Source: an uncultured Lachnospiraceae bacterium (GTDB lineage: Bacteria; Bacillota; Clostridia; Lachnospirales; Lachnospiraceae). From it: a stretch of DNA of 53,831 bases. Position 1 is the first letter of the stretch. Every line of letters begins with the position of its first letter. The notes under the pieces are model-generated. The model saw only the letters and a program-made list of their open reading frames with translations. It did not search any database and was not told where the DNA came from. Below are positions 44,850 through 53,820 of the stretch, one piece after another. Made by a program: the position numbers and the translations under genes. The DNA lies in the NCBI GenBank assembly GCA_900316665.1, contig ONDV01000005.1:1-53831 (forward strand), read 5' to 3'.

Positions 44850-46778
44850 TCAGTAATCACCTGCCTCCAAAAGACTCTCAGACAGTTCTTCCCATCTGTC
44901 ATACAGTTTCTTAAGATTCTCTTCAGTCTCGGAAAGACGCGAAGTCAGTTCATTCAGGCGAGCAGAATTTACCTGAACAGCTTCATCAAGAAATTCTTCA
45001 TTGATCTTATTCTTTTCATTTTCGGCTTTTTCAATGGAAGCCTCAATATCTTTCAGCTCGTTTTCGATCTTTCTCCTGCTGCCTTTCAGAGCTTTCTGTC
45101 TCTCGTAATCAGATTTTCCGGTATCTGTTTTATTTACATTATTATCTGAATTATCTGTTGAATCAGCTTCCGCCTTTTTCATAATATAATAATCATAATT
45201 GCCCAGATATTCATGGAAATTCTTTCCGGACAGTTCCAGGATCCTTGTAGCCGTCTGGTTGATGAAGTATCTGTCATGCGATACGAAAAGTACAGTGCCG
45301 TCATAATTATTTAGTGCTTCTTCAAGAACGTCTTTCATATCCATATCCAGATGGTTGGTAGGCTCATCAAGAATCAGAAAATTTGCACCGGAAAGCATAA
45401 GCTTTGCAAGACTTACCCTGCCCCTTTCTCCTCCTGACAGATCCTTGATATATTTATAAACATCATCGCCCGTGAAATTGAAAGCCGCGAGCACATTTCT
45501 GACTCTGGTATCATTAAGATCGGGATAGGCATCCCTCACTTCATCAAAAAGAGTATTGTCATCAGTCAGATTCTGCTGAGCCTGATCATAATATCCTATG
45601 GTAACATTTGCGCCTATCCTGACTCTGCCGGAAAGCGGTGAAAGAATGTTATTTATTATTTTCAGGATCGTAGTCTTTCCTGTGCCGTTATCTCCGATAA
45701 CAGCAACTCTTTCTCCTCTTCTTATGGTAAAGTTCACTCCGGAAAAAAGAATATTTCCGTCAAATCCCATCTCCAGATCTTCTACGACAAGCACATCATT
45801 ACCGGATCTCTTATTGGCGGTAAGTGAAAGCCTGACCTCATTATCAGCCTGTGCCGGATTTTCAATACGGTCTATCTTTGAGAGGACTTTTTTTCTGCTC
45901 TCTGCTCTCTTTATAGATTTTTCCCGGTTGAATTGCTGGAGCTTTTTTATTACGTCTTCCTGGTGTTGAATCTCCTTCTGCTGCTTCTCGTAGGCTCTTT
46001 GAAGAGAGATGACGAGATTTCTTCTATATTTCATATAATCCGAAAAACCGCCCTTATAAATTCTCGGCGGCTGAATCGAAAGATCAAGGATATGATCCGC
46101 TACCCGGTTCATAAAATATCTGTCATGAGCGACAAGAATAATAGATCCGTCATAATTTATAAGAAATCCCTCCAGCCATTCTATTGAATGAAGGTCCAGA
46201 TGATTTATGGGCTCATCCAGAATCAGAAGATCAGGATGAGAGACAAGCAGACGTCCTAGGTTTACTCTGGTTATCTGACCTCCCGACAGCTGATCCATTG
46301 TTTTATCAAGATCAGCGTCAGAGAAGCCGAGCCCTTTAAGTACGCCTGCAGCCTCTGATCTGAAATAAAGACCGCCTTTTTTGTCAAATTCTGAAGACAG
46401 CTGATGATAACTGTCCATAAGACGGGAAAGTTCAGAGCCCGAAAGTTCTGACATTTTTTCTTCCATCTCGCGAAGCTTTTCTTCCATGCAAATAAGATCG
46501 GATCTGGCAGAAAGAACAATGTCTTTTATTGTACCGGAAACCGATGTATCCTGATACTGAGCCAGGTAACCGATCTTTATATCGGAAGCAAAACTAATAT
46601 CGCCTCCATCAGCTTTCAATTCACCGAGAATGGTCTTTAAGAGAGTTGACTTTCCTGCTCCGTTCGAACCGAGTATACCGAGTTTATCATGTGAATTCAG
46701 CTGAAACGAGACATCGGAAAAAATAACATTATCTCCGAATTCCTTGGTAAGTCCCGATACTGATAATAAGGTCGACAC
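44850..46778 (-). CDS. ABC-F family ATPase (ribosome-associated type)
   Basis: ABC-F proteins have two fused ATPase domains, lack membrane parts and act on ribosomes. This 642-residue protein has Walker A motifs GSNGAGKST (first domain) and GDNGTGKTT (second), signatures LSGGQ and LSGGE, and a C-terminal coiled coil (about 565-635). The length and the coiled-coil tail resemble YdiF-type members; nothing points to antibiotic resistance. One oddity is the Ile in the first DEPINHLD motif, where Thr is standard; the second domain has the normal DEPTNHLD. The start is GTG. Confidence 0.9.
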   Translation of the reverse strand: MSTLLSVSGLTKEFGDNVIFSDVSFQLNSHDKLGILGSNGAGKSTLLKTILGELKADGGDISFASDIKIGYLAQYQDTSVSGTIKDIVLSARSDLICMEEKLREMEEKMSELSGSELSRLMDSYHQLSSEFDKKGGLYFRSEAAGVLKGLGFSDADLDKTMDQLSGGQITRVNLGRLLVSHPDLLILDEPINHLDLHSIEWLEGFLINYDGSIILVAHDRYFMNRVADHILDLSIQPPRIYKGGFSDYMKYRRNLVISLQRAYEKQQKEIQHQEDVIKKLQQFNREKSIKRAESRKKVLSKIDRIENPAQADNEVRLSLTANKRSGNDVLVVEDLEMGFDGNILFSGVNFTIRRGERVAVIGDNGTGKTTILKIINNILSPLSGRVRIGANVTIGYYDQAQQNLTDDNTLFDEVRDAYPDLNDTRVRNVLAAFNFTGDDVYKYIKDLSGGERGRVSLAKLMLSGANFLILDEPTNHLDMDMKDVLEEALNNYDGTVLFVSHDRYFINQTATRILELSGKNFHEYLGNYDYYIMKKAEADSTDNSDNNVNKTDTGKSDYERQKALKGSRRKIENELKDIEASIEKAENEKNKINEEFLDEAVQVNSARLNELTSRLSETEENLKKLYDRWEELSESLLEAGDY

Positions 46779-46779
46779 T

Positions 46780-47991
46780 TCAGAAGCTCTCCTTTTCGAG
46801 AGTATCTCTTACAGCAAGAATGAATCCTTCGGAATCAAGAACAGTAGGATCGGCTATTGTCGTGATCCTCGCAAGATCACCTGTCATTTTCCCGGATTCA
46901 ATTGTATCTATTACAGCTTTCTCAAGCGCATCAGCAAAAGACTGAAGAGCCGGAATATTGTCGAGCTCTCCCCTCTTTCTGAGAGCGCCGGTCCATGCAA
47001 ATATTGTGGCAACGGAATTGGTACTGGTCTTTTCACCTTTCAGATATTTGTAATAATGGCGCTGAACCGTACCATGAGCAGCTTCATATTCAAAATATCC
47101 GTGCGGACTTACAAGGACAGAAGTCATCATGGCAAGAGACCCGAATGCAGACGAAAGCATGTCGCTCATCACGTCTCCGTCATAATTCTTGCAGGCCCAG
47201 ATAAATCCGCCTTCGGACTTCATGACACGGGCAACAGCATCATCTATAAGAGTATAGAAATAAGTGATGCCCTTCTTTTCGAAAGCATCTTTATATACAT
47301 TGTCATATTCTTCCTGGAAGATATCCTTGAAAGTATGGTCATAACTCTTTGAAATTGTATCCTTGGTTGCAAACCAAAGATCCTCGCCTTTTTCAAGAGC
47401 GTATGTAAAGCAGCTCTTTGCGAAGCTTCTGATTGAAGGCTCAATATTATACTGTCCCTGAATAACTCCCGGGCAATCAAAATCAAATATGGTCTGTCTT
47501 GTCTCGATTCCATCTTCGGATGTGAAAACAAGCTCCGCCTTTCCTGGACCGCTCACCTTCATTTCCGTTGCCTTATATACATCGCCATAGGCATGACGGG
47601 CGATAGTGATCGGTTTCTTCCAAGTGCGTACATTGGGCTCGATCCCTTTTACAAGAATCGGAGCTCTGAATACTGTACCATCCAGCATGGCTCTTATTGT
47701 TCCATTTGGACTCTTGTACATCTTCTTCAGATTATATTCCTTAACGCGGGCTGCATTTGGAGTAATTGTTGCGCACTTTACGGCTACTCCATATTTCATG
47801 GCGGCTTTCGCAGAATCGATCGTTACCTTATCATCTGTTTTGTCGCGTGATTCCAGACCAAGATCGTAATATTCGCTCTTGAGGTCAATGAAGGGCAGAA
47901 TGAGATCATCCTTTATCATCTTCCAGAGGACTCTGGTCATCTCATCTCCATCCATCTCTACAAGCGGAGTCTTCATCTGAATCTTATCCAT
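46780..47991 (-). CDS. icd: NADP-dependent isocitrate dehydrogenase
   Basis: This enzyme oxidises isocitrate to 2-oxoglutarate, supplying glutamate synthesis and NADPH. At 403 residues, with an opening [15 protein letters not shown] and [16 protein letters not shown] (substrate-binding segment), it matches the homodimeric form common to eukaryotes and some bacteria rather than the E. coli Icd type. Citrate synthase and aconitase are not in the window. It lies 26 bases after leuS and one base before the ABC-F gene. Confidence 0.95.
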   Translation of the reverse strand: MDKIQMKTPLVEMDGDEMTRVLWKMIKDDLILPFIDLKSEYYDLGLESRDKTDDKVTIDSAKAAMKYGVAVKCATITPNAARVKEYNLKKMYKSPNGTIRAMLDGTVFRAPILVKGIEPNVRTWKKPITIARHAYGDVYKATEMKVSGPGKAELVFTSEDGIETRQTIFDFDCPGVIQGQYNIEPSIRSFAKSCFTYALEKGEDLWFATKDTISKSYDHTFKDIFQEEYDNVYKDAFEKKGITYFYTLIDDAVARVMKSEGGFIWACKNYDGDVMSDMLSSAFGSLAMMTSVLVSPHGYFEYEAAHGTVQRHYYKYLKGEKTSTNSVATIFAWTGALRKRGELDNIPALQSFADALEKAVIDTIESGKMTGDLARITTIADPTVLDSEGFILAVRDTLEKESF

Positions 47992-48017
47992 CGCGGCACC
48001 TCCTGAATGCGCTTAAA

Positions 48018-50432
48018 TTACTTTACAACAATATTTACAATTTTACCGGGAACGTAAATTTCCTTTACGATGCTGCCGTTGATCTTTTCTTTCAAAGTCT
48101 CTTTGGCTTTCTCTATGGCCTCATTTTTCTCTATGTCCTTTGGAAGACTGATCTTGCCCTTCATCTTACCGTTGATCTGAAGTATGACCGTAACCTCATC
48201 TTCATCCAAAGCCTTCTCGTCACATACAGGCCAGGAATGATAGAAAACGGAATCATCATGTCCGCATCTACTGTAAAGCTCCTCTGAAAGATGGGGAGCG
48301 AACGGCGCCAGAAGAACAACAAAAGTTTCAAGAGTCTTTTTGTCTACTCCGGTCTGCTTCGATATGGTATACAGTTTATTTGTATATTCCATAAAACCTG
48401 ACACTACGGTATTCAGACTGAAGCTGTTCAGCCTGTCCGTAATATCTTTAATAAGGTGATTCCTGATGGCAACAAGTTCCTTTGTCTCCGGCACATCTTT
48501 TTCTATATTGTCAGTAAAGACATTATAGAATTTGGAGAGGAAACGTCTGACGCCGTCGATTCCCCTGTCATCCCAGGCAGCATCCTGTTCAGGCGGTCCG
48601 ATAAAGAGCTCATACATTCTGAGTGCGTCGCAGCCATATTTCTCTATCATGTCATCAGGTGAAACAACATTTCCGAGAGACTTTGACATCTTGATTCCCT
48701 TTGGGCCAAGAATCATACCCTGATTGAAAAGCTTATGGAAGGGTTCGTCAAAATCGATCACCCCTATATCATGAAGGAATTTTGTATAGAATCTCGCATA
48801 GAGAAGATGGAGAACAGCATGCTCCACACCGCCTATATACATATCGACAGGCAGATATTTATCAGCCTTCTCACGTGACACAAGTTCCTTGTCATTATGG
48901 ACATCGACATAGCGGAGATAATACCAGGAAGAGCCTGCCCACTGGGGCATGGTGTTGGTCTCACGCTTTGCGGGACCTCCGCAGCATGGACATGTGGTAT
49001 TGACCCAGTCTGTCATCTTTGCAAGTGGAGACTCACCCGTATCTGTAGGCTCGTATGACTCAACTTTTGGAAGAAGAACCGGCAGCTGATCTTCAGGAAC
49101 GGGAACTGCTCCGCATTTAGGACAATGAATTATGGGGATGGGTTCACCCCAATATCTCTGTCTGGAGAAAACCCAGTCGCGAAGCTTGTAATTTACTTTC
49201 TTCCGTCCATAGCCCTTCTTCTCTATGATATCAGGAGCAGTGCGTTTCAGATCCTCCGACCTCATGCCGTTCCAGTCTTCGGAATTTATCATTATTCCCG
49301 AAGCTTTTGTATATGCCTCTGTCATGTCCTCGGTGAGATGCTCATTTTCAGGCTCTATGACAGGAATGATCGGCAGGGAAAACTTCTTCGCGAAAGCGAA
49401 ATCTCTGTCATCATGCGCCGGAACACACATTACAGCGCCTGTGCCATAGTCTCCGAGTACATAATCCGAAATCCAGATGGGTATCTTCTTTTTATTAAGC
49501 GGATTTACGGCGTATGAACCTGTAAAAGCTCCTGTCTTTTCCTTTCCCTGCATTCTGTCAACATTGGATTTATTAAGAGCATACTTGATATATTTCTCTA
49601 CCTCATCCTTTTTGTCGTCAGTTGCGAGATCGTGAGCCAGAGGATGCTCAGGAGCAATTACCATAAATGTGCAGCCGAAAAGAGTATCCGGTCTTGTAGT
49701 ATATACAGTAAGCACATCATCACGACCATCCACATGGAAATCGACCTCTGCTCCGGTAGAGCGTCCGATCCATTCAGTCTGCATCTTCTTTACTCGTACA
49801 GGCCAGTCTAATTCATCAAGACCGCTCAAAAGCTCATCCGCATAATCCGTGATCTTCAGCATCCACTGACGGAGGTTTTTCTTCGTAACCTCATGATGGC
49901 AGCGCTCACATTTTCCATCAACAACTTCCTCGTTTGCAAGAACTGCCTTGCAGTTGGGACACCAGTTAAGCGGCATCTCTTTTTCATAAGCAAGACCTTT
50001 TTTAAACATCTGGACAAAGATCCACTGAGTCCACTTATAGAAAGCAGGATCTGTGGTATTGAGTTCCATGTCCCAGTCATATACTGCGCCGATCTGCTTT
50101 ACCTGGCGTCTGATATTATTGATATTCGCTTCAGTGGAAACGGAAGGATGCTGTCCGGTCTTGATCGCGTAATTCTCAGCAGGAAGTCCGAAGGCATCCC
50201 ATCCCATGGGATGTATGACATAATAGCCGTTCATAATTTTATAACGACTCCACACATCGGATATTACATATCCTCTCCAATGACCGACATGAAGTCCGGC
50301 TCCGGAAGGATAAGGGAACATATCCAGACAGTAATATTTAGGCTTCTTGCCGTCATTAACATTTACGGGCTTCTCTTCCCAGATTTTTGCCCATTTATTC
50401 TCAATGGCAGCGTGATCGTAAGACTCAGACAT
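48018..50432 (-). CDS. leuS: Leucyl-tRNA synthetase
   Basis: LeuS charges tRNA-Leu. The class I motifs are present: HVGH (48-51, the HIGH motif) and KMSKS (581-585). A cysteine knuckle, CPNCKAVLANEEVVDGKCERC, falls near 160-180, and the editing domain follows at about 225-420. The 804-residue length is normal. It has a strong promoter and a GGAGG ribosome site. The leader of under 50 bases has no room for a T-box. Confidence 0.97.
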   Translation of the reverse strand: MSESYDHAAIENKWAKIWEEKPVNVNDGKKPKYYCLDMFPYPSGAGLHVGHWRGYVISDVWSRYKIMNGYYVIHPMGWDAFGLPAENYAIKTGQHPSVSTEANINNIRRQVKQIGAVYDWDMELNTTDPAFYKWTQWIFVQMFKKGLAYEKEMPLNWCPNCKAVLANEEVVDGKCERCHHEVTKKNLRQWMLKITDYADELLSGLDELDWPVRVKKMQTEWIGRSTGAEVDFHVDGRDDVLTVYTTRPDTLFGCTFMVIAPEHPLAHDLATDDKKDEVEKYIKYALNKSNVDRMQGKEKTGAFTGSYAVNPLNKKKIPIWISDYVLGDYGTGAVMCVPAHDDRDFAFAKKFSLPIIPVIEPENEHLTEDMTEAYTKASGIMINSEDWNGMRSEDLKRTAPDIIEKKGYGRKKVNYKLRDWVFSRQRYWGEPIPIIHCPKCGAVPVPEDQLPVLLPKVESYEPTDTGESPLAKMTDWVNTTCPCCGGPAKRETNTMPQWAGSSWYYLRYVDVHNDKELVSREKADKYLPVDMYIGGVEHAVLHLLYARFYTKFLHDIGVIDFDEPFHKLFNQGMILGPKGIKMSKSLGNVVSPDDMIEKYGCDALRMYELFIGPPEQDAAWDDRGIDGVRRFLSKFYNVFTDNIEKDVPETKELVAIRNHLIKDITDRLNSFSLNTVVSGFMEYTNKLYTISKQTGVDKKTLETFVVLLAPFAPHLSEELYSRCGHDDSVFYHSWPVCDEKALDEDEVTVILQINGKMKGKISLPKDIEKNEAIEKAKETLKEKINGSIVKEIYVPGKIVNIVVK

Positions 50433-50478
50433 TATATTCCTCCAAAAAACCTTGAGTTAATCTAAAAATGCAAAAGAA

Positions 50479-50507
50479 ATTGTAAATATAAGAGGCTGCA
50501 TTGTCAA
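50479..50507 (-). promoter_or_regulatory. Promoter for leuS
   Basis: On the minus strand a perfect TTGACA (50507-50502) and TACAAT (50484-50479) are spaced by exactly 17 bases. The start would be near 50472, leaving about 40 bases of leader before the leuS ATG. This is the best promoter match in the window. Confidence 0.8.
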
Positions 50508-50520
50508 GAAAAGCGGCTCA

Positions 50521-51018
50521 TCACTTGTTTCTGTACTCTTTACTACTCCACTCGTTAGTCTTTCTCTTGAATTTGGTGAGATTCAGCTCAGGCATAAGTT
50601 CAGTATTTATGATATGCAGATATTCAGAAAGCCTGTTATAATCTTCTTCGGAAAAACGCGCCTTACAGCGCCTTACAACAGTCTCCAGATATTCTGTGTT
50701 GATCTTGTAGTATTTCATAAATTTTGCAGTAGGCTCAAGATAAAACATCCTGGCATCTTCATTTGACTGAATTCTTTTAAGATATCCTTTTCTTACAAGA
50801 GAGCTGACACGATATGCAGCATTTGATGAGGAAATCTTCATCATATCGGCAAACTCAGCAATCGTTGGATGGTCAAGTGCCTGGATGCATTCCATACTGA
50901 ACGACTCCACTGTGGTAAGCGTAGCTTCTCTGTTCTCGAAACGAGAGAACACCTGCATATAGAAATGCAGTCTGCACTTATCATAAAATTTTACAATTTC
51001 ATCTTTCATTTTATTCAT
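50521..51018 (-). CDS. MarR-like winged-helix regulator
   Basis: This 165-residue protein looks like a MarR-family repressor: helical ends, a helix-turn-helix at about 52-76 and a beta wing at about 80-95. The ATG at 51018 is preceded by GGAG at 8 bases; an upstream in-frame start at 51063 has no such site. In Firmicutes a MarR-type protein, FabT, often controls fatty-acid genes, so position next to fabZ-fabF-fabG suggests that role (inference). However, a terminator separates it from fabZ and it lies downstream of, not ahead of, the fab genes. Confidence 0.78.
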   Translation of the reverse strand: MNKMKDEIVKFYDKCRLHFYMQVFSRFENREATLTTVESFSMECIQALDHPTIAEFADMMKISSSNAAYRVSSLVRKGYLKRIQSNEDARMFYLEPTAKFMKYYKINTEYLETVVRRCKARFSEEDYNRLSEYLHIINTELMPELNLTKFKRKTNEWSSKEYRNK

Positions 51019-51096
51019 GACATAATCTCCATCTAAAAAACTGTGCCAAACCAGATATTTCAAAAAACAAGTTTATTCTAACATAAAATCAAACAA

Positions 51097-51123
51097 ACCG
51101 GACAAGGAAAATCGTTGTCCGGT
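51097..51123 (-). terminator. Terminator after fabZ
   Basis: The minus strand has a perfect 9-bp stem (ACCGGACAA / TTGTCCGGT) with a 9-base loop, followed by a T-rich stretch interrupted by G. It lies between fabZ and the MarR-like gene and should end most fab transcripts. Confidence 0.75.
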
Positions 51124-51178
51124 AAAAAATTATAGTAATTTTAATAAAAATAAATGTAGCTTAGTATTTTTTGTCCTT

Positions 51179-51655
51179 TTACTGAATAAAAAATGTAAGC
51201 TCTCCTCTGCAGGCAATCTTCCCATTCACATAAGCCTTTCCGTCAGCTACCCCGACTTTCCCGTTAGATTTTATCAGGCGGACGCGCATCTCCAATACGT
51301 CTCCCGGTATCACCTGCTTTGAAAATCTGGCATTCCTGATCCCGCCGAAGAAGGCGATTTTTCCCTTGTTTTCCGGTGATGATAAGACTGCGACAGCACC
51401 GGTCTGTGCCAGAGCTTCTATCTGAAGTACACCCGGCATTACGGGATAGTCAGGAAAATGACCGGAAAAGAAATGCTCATCAGCGCTTACGCATTTTATT
51501 CCGATAGCCCATTTCATAGGTTCAAAGTCAAGTATCCTGTCAACAAGAAGCATAGGATATCTGTGAGGAATGATCTCCTTTATTTCGCTGATGGAGAGGG
51601 AATTTGCATTCTCCCGCGGCTTATCAGGAATTATTATCTCTTCATTTTCACTCAT
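51179..51655 (-). CDS. fabZ: 3-hydroxyacyl-ACP dehydratase FabZ
   Basis: FabZ removes water from 3-hydroxyacyl-ACP in fatty-acid elongation. The hot-dog fold motifs are present: HRYPMLLVDR near 31-40, catalytic His66 in SGHFPDYPVMPG, and Glu80 in LQIEALAQ. The 158-residue length includes a slightly long N-terminus. It follows fabF by 2 bases. In related genomes accB is often found between fabF and fabZ; it is absent here. Confidence 0.96.
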   Translation of the reverse strand: MSENEEIIIPDKPRENANSLSISEIKEIIPHRYPMLLVDRILDFEPMKWAIGIKCVSADEHFFSGHFPDYPVMPGVLQIEALAQTGAVAVLSSPENKGKIAFFGGIRNARFSKQVIPGDVLEMRVRLIKSNGKVGVADGKAYVNGKIACRGELTFFIQ

Positions 51656-51657
51656 GA

Positions 51658-52911
51658 TCAGACCTTCTTAAATATTACAGATGCGTTATGTCCGCCGAAT
51701 CCGAGGCTGTTTGAAAGAGCGTAATTGATCTTCGACTTTCTGCCCTTCAAAGGTACATAGTCAAGATCACAATCGGGATCAGGCACTTTCAGACCTGCTG
51801 TGGGAGGAAGGAACTGTTTCATTATAGCCTGAACTGTAAATACAGCTTCTACACCACCGGCGCCGCCCAGAAGATGTCCCGTAACACCCTTGGTTGAAGA
51901 AACCGCGAGGTCTTTCGCATGCTCTTTAAATACCTCATGGATAGCTGCTGTCTCGGAGGAATCATTTAGTTTTGTGGATGTGCCGTGAGCGTTTATATAT
52001 TGAATTTCATCAGGCTCGATTTCCGCATCAGAAAGAGCCAGTCTCAAACATTCAGCTCCACCTTCCCCTCCGGGTGCAGGCGATGTGATATGGTATGCGT
52101 CACTGTTGCTTCCATAGCCTGCTATTTCGGCAAGGATGTTTGCCCCTCTCTTCTCGGCATGCTCCCATTCTTCAAGAACCAGTATTCCGGCGCCCTCACC
52201 TATAATAAATCCGTTTCTTTCAAGGTCAAAAGGAATGGAGGCGCGCTTTGGATCCGTAGCGTGAGACATAGCTCTTATATTACTGAAACCCGCTATGGCG
52301 CATTTTGTTATGCAGGCCTCTGTTCCTCCGCATACAATAATATCTTCATAACCTTCCCTTATTCTGTGAAAAGCATCGCCGACAGCATTTGTTCCTCCTG
52401 CGCATGCAGTTACCGGACAGGTGCTGATACCCTTAAGACCATGAGATATTGAAATTCTGGCGGCTGCCATATTAGAGATAACCATCGGAATGAAAAAAGG
52501 ATTCACATGATCAAAACCCAGATCGACTCCGCGCTGATACTGCTGCTCAATGACATCAAGTCCACCGATACCGCATGAAACTATTACCCCGGCTCTCTTT
52601 CTGTCATCATCAGAAAGAGCGTTTTCTTCTTTGAGACCGCTCATCTCAATGGCTTCATCCGCTGCATAGAGAGCGTACTGGGTAAATCTTGCCTCATGCT
52701 TTGCATCTCTTTTACTGATTCTGTTCTCTAAATGAAAATCCCTGACTTCTCCCGCAAGAGTTACTCCTACATTCAGCTCATCCGGATCGAACCTGTCTAT
52801 CCTTCCAATGCATGAATTGCCAGAGCTTACATTTTTCCAGCTTTCTTCACAGGAATTGCCGGCAGGATTTACAGTACCGATACCGACAACTGCTACTCTT
52901 CTTTTATTCAT
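51658..52911 (-). CDS. fabF: 3-oxoacyl-ACP synthase II (FabF)
   Basis: FabF condenses malonyl-ACP with the growing acyl chain. The catalytic triad is visible: Cys170 in TACAGG, the first His in NAHGTST and the second in KGVTGHLLGGAG. The 417-residue length and the opening VAVVGIGTVNPAG are typical. It lies 18 bases after fabG in an apparent fabG-fabF-fabZ transcript. Confidence 0.96.
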   Translation of the reverse strand: MNKRRVAVVGIGTVNPAGNSCEESWKNVSSGNSCIGRIDRFDPDELNVGVTLAGEVRDFHLENRISKRDAKHEARFTQYALYAADEAIEMSGLKEENALSDDDRKRAGVIVSCGIGGLDVIEQQYQRGVDLGFDHVNPFFIPMVISNMAAARISISHGLKGISTCPVTACAGGTNAVGDAFHRIREGYEDIIVCGGTEACITKCAIAGFSNIRAMSHATDPKRASIPFDLERNGFIIGEGAGILVLEEWEHAEKRGANILAEIAGYGSNSDAYHITSPAPGGEGGAECLRLALSDAEIEPDEIQYINAHGTSTKLNDSSETAAIHEVFKEHAKDLAVSSTKGVTGHLLGGAGGVEAVFTVQAIMKQFLPPTAGLKVPDPDCDLDYVPLKGRKSKINYALSNSLGFGGHNASVIFKKV

Positions 52912-52929
52912 TATATAACGCTTTCTAAA

Positions 52930-53679
52930 TTATAGACTCATTCCCCCATCCACAGTAATTGTCTGACCGGTAATATAAGTATTGCTTTCAGCTCCCAGAA
53001 AATAGACTGCCTCTGCTATCTCATCGGGAGATGCCGGTCTTCTTAATGGAATGGAATTATTGATCTCACTCTTTGTCTTTTCAGGCAGTACCGAAGTCAT
53101 ATCCGTATCAACAAAACCAGGAGCTACGGCATTATATAAAATATTTCTTCCAGCTCCCTCTTTTGCAAGACTCATCGTAAGACCTATTACCCCGGCTTTC
53201 GAGGCGCTGTAATTGGTTTGTCCGGCATTGCCATGCAGACCGACTATGCTGCTTATATTTACAACATGCCCCCTGCGCTGCTTCATCATAGGACGGAATG
53301 CAGCCTGGCACATGAGAAAGGTCCCTCTTAAATTAACGCTTATGACCCGATCGAAATCCTCCGGCTTCATCATTGCAATAAGATTATCTTTGGTGATGCC
53401 TGCTGAATTTATAAGACAGTCGATCCGAGAAAATTTTGAAAGAAATTCATCCATGATTCTTTTTGCAGACTCATCATCAGATACATCCCCCTGCAATAAA
53501 ATAACGTCATCGGGATCTATATAATCCAAAACTGCTTTTTTTGTCTCCTCCGCCTTCTCTTTATTCCCTGTATATCCTATGCCAACGCGATAGCCGGCTT
53601 TTGCAAAACGAATGGCGCATGCTCTTCCTATTCCGCGGCTTGCGCCGGTCAACAGGACTGTCTTTCTGTCATCTGTCAT
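52930..53679 (-). CDS. fabG: 3-oxoacyl-ACP reductase FabG
   Basis: FabG reduces 3-oxoacyl-ACP with NADPH. The 249-residue short-chain dehydrogenase has the cofactor motif TGASRGIGRA (11-20) and the catalytic Ser144, Tyr157 and Lys161 (YSASK). The C-terminal ITVDGGMSL is typical. I chose the ATG at 53679, with CAGGAG nine bases upstream. The frame stays open to the window edge through the repeat, but that extension has no FabG similarity and contains the repeat, so I treat it as untranslated or unrelated. It is the first fab gene visible; fabD, acpP and fabK lie outside or are missing. Confidence 0.95.
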   Translation of the reverse strand: MTDDRKTVLLTGASRGIGRACAIRFAKAGYRVGIGYTGNKEKAEETKKAVLDYIDPDDVILLQGDVSDDESAKRIMDEFLSKFSRIDCLINSAGITKDNLIAMMKPEDFDRVISVNLRGTFLMCQAAFRPMMKQRRGHVVNISSIVGLHGNAGQTNYSASKAGVIGLTMSLAKEGAGRNILYNAVAPGFVDTDMTSVLPEKTKSEINNSIPLRRPASPDEIAEAVYFLGAESNTYITGQTITVDGGMSL

Positions 53680-53704
53680 GATAAAATTCTCCTGAAGTAT
53701 CCAT

Positions 53705-53733
53705 TTTATATGATTATGTACTAAAACTTCCAA
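53705..53733 (-). promoter_or_regulatory. Promoter for fabG at the inner end of the right repeat
   Basis: The minus strand has TTGGAA (53733-53728), a 17-base spacer and TATAAA (53710-53705). The -35 box and spacer lie in the diverged tail of the repeat, and the -10 is at its edge. The aligned bases of the left copy do not form this promoter. Confidence 0.45.
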
Positions 53734-53820
53734 CATTAATAATGAGAATCTTCGTTGCAAGGATTCATTCGCTTTTTGCCAAGAGATGTCACAGTGGTGG
53801 CTCACAAGTTGTGTTTTTCT
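53710..53820 (-). repeat. Right copy of the inverted repeat shared by both window ends
   Basis: Bases 53750-53820 are the exact reverse complement of 1-71, and 53710-53749 match 72-111 with seven mismatches. The copy points toward fabG, just as the left copy points toward the recombinase gene. Its frame is open from the edge and runs on into fabG. The remaining 11 bases (53821-53831) lie beyond the left copy, so it is unknown how far the repeat extends. See the left copy for possible origins. Confidence 0.85.

Noticed and set aside
46744..47352. Plus-strand frame of 202 codons opposite icd
   Set aside because: It is a shadow of the well-conserved icd gene, with unnatural composition and no domain.
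49893..50465. Plus-strand frame of 190 codons opposite leuS
   Set aside because: It is antisense to the leuS N-terminus, a region fixed by the HIGH motif; no sign of independent coding.
50433..50520. T-box riboswitch upstream of leuS
   Set aside because: The gap is only 88 bases and the leader after the promoter about 40, too short for a T-box, and no T-box consensus is seen.
53680..53805. Longer FabG starting at a GTG in the repeat
   Set aside because: The extra 42 residues are encoded by the repeat, have no FabG similarity, and a good ribosome site marks the ATG at 53679.
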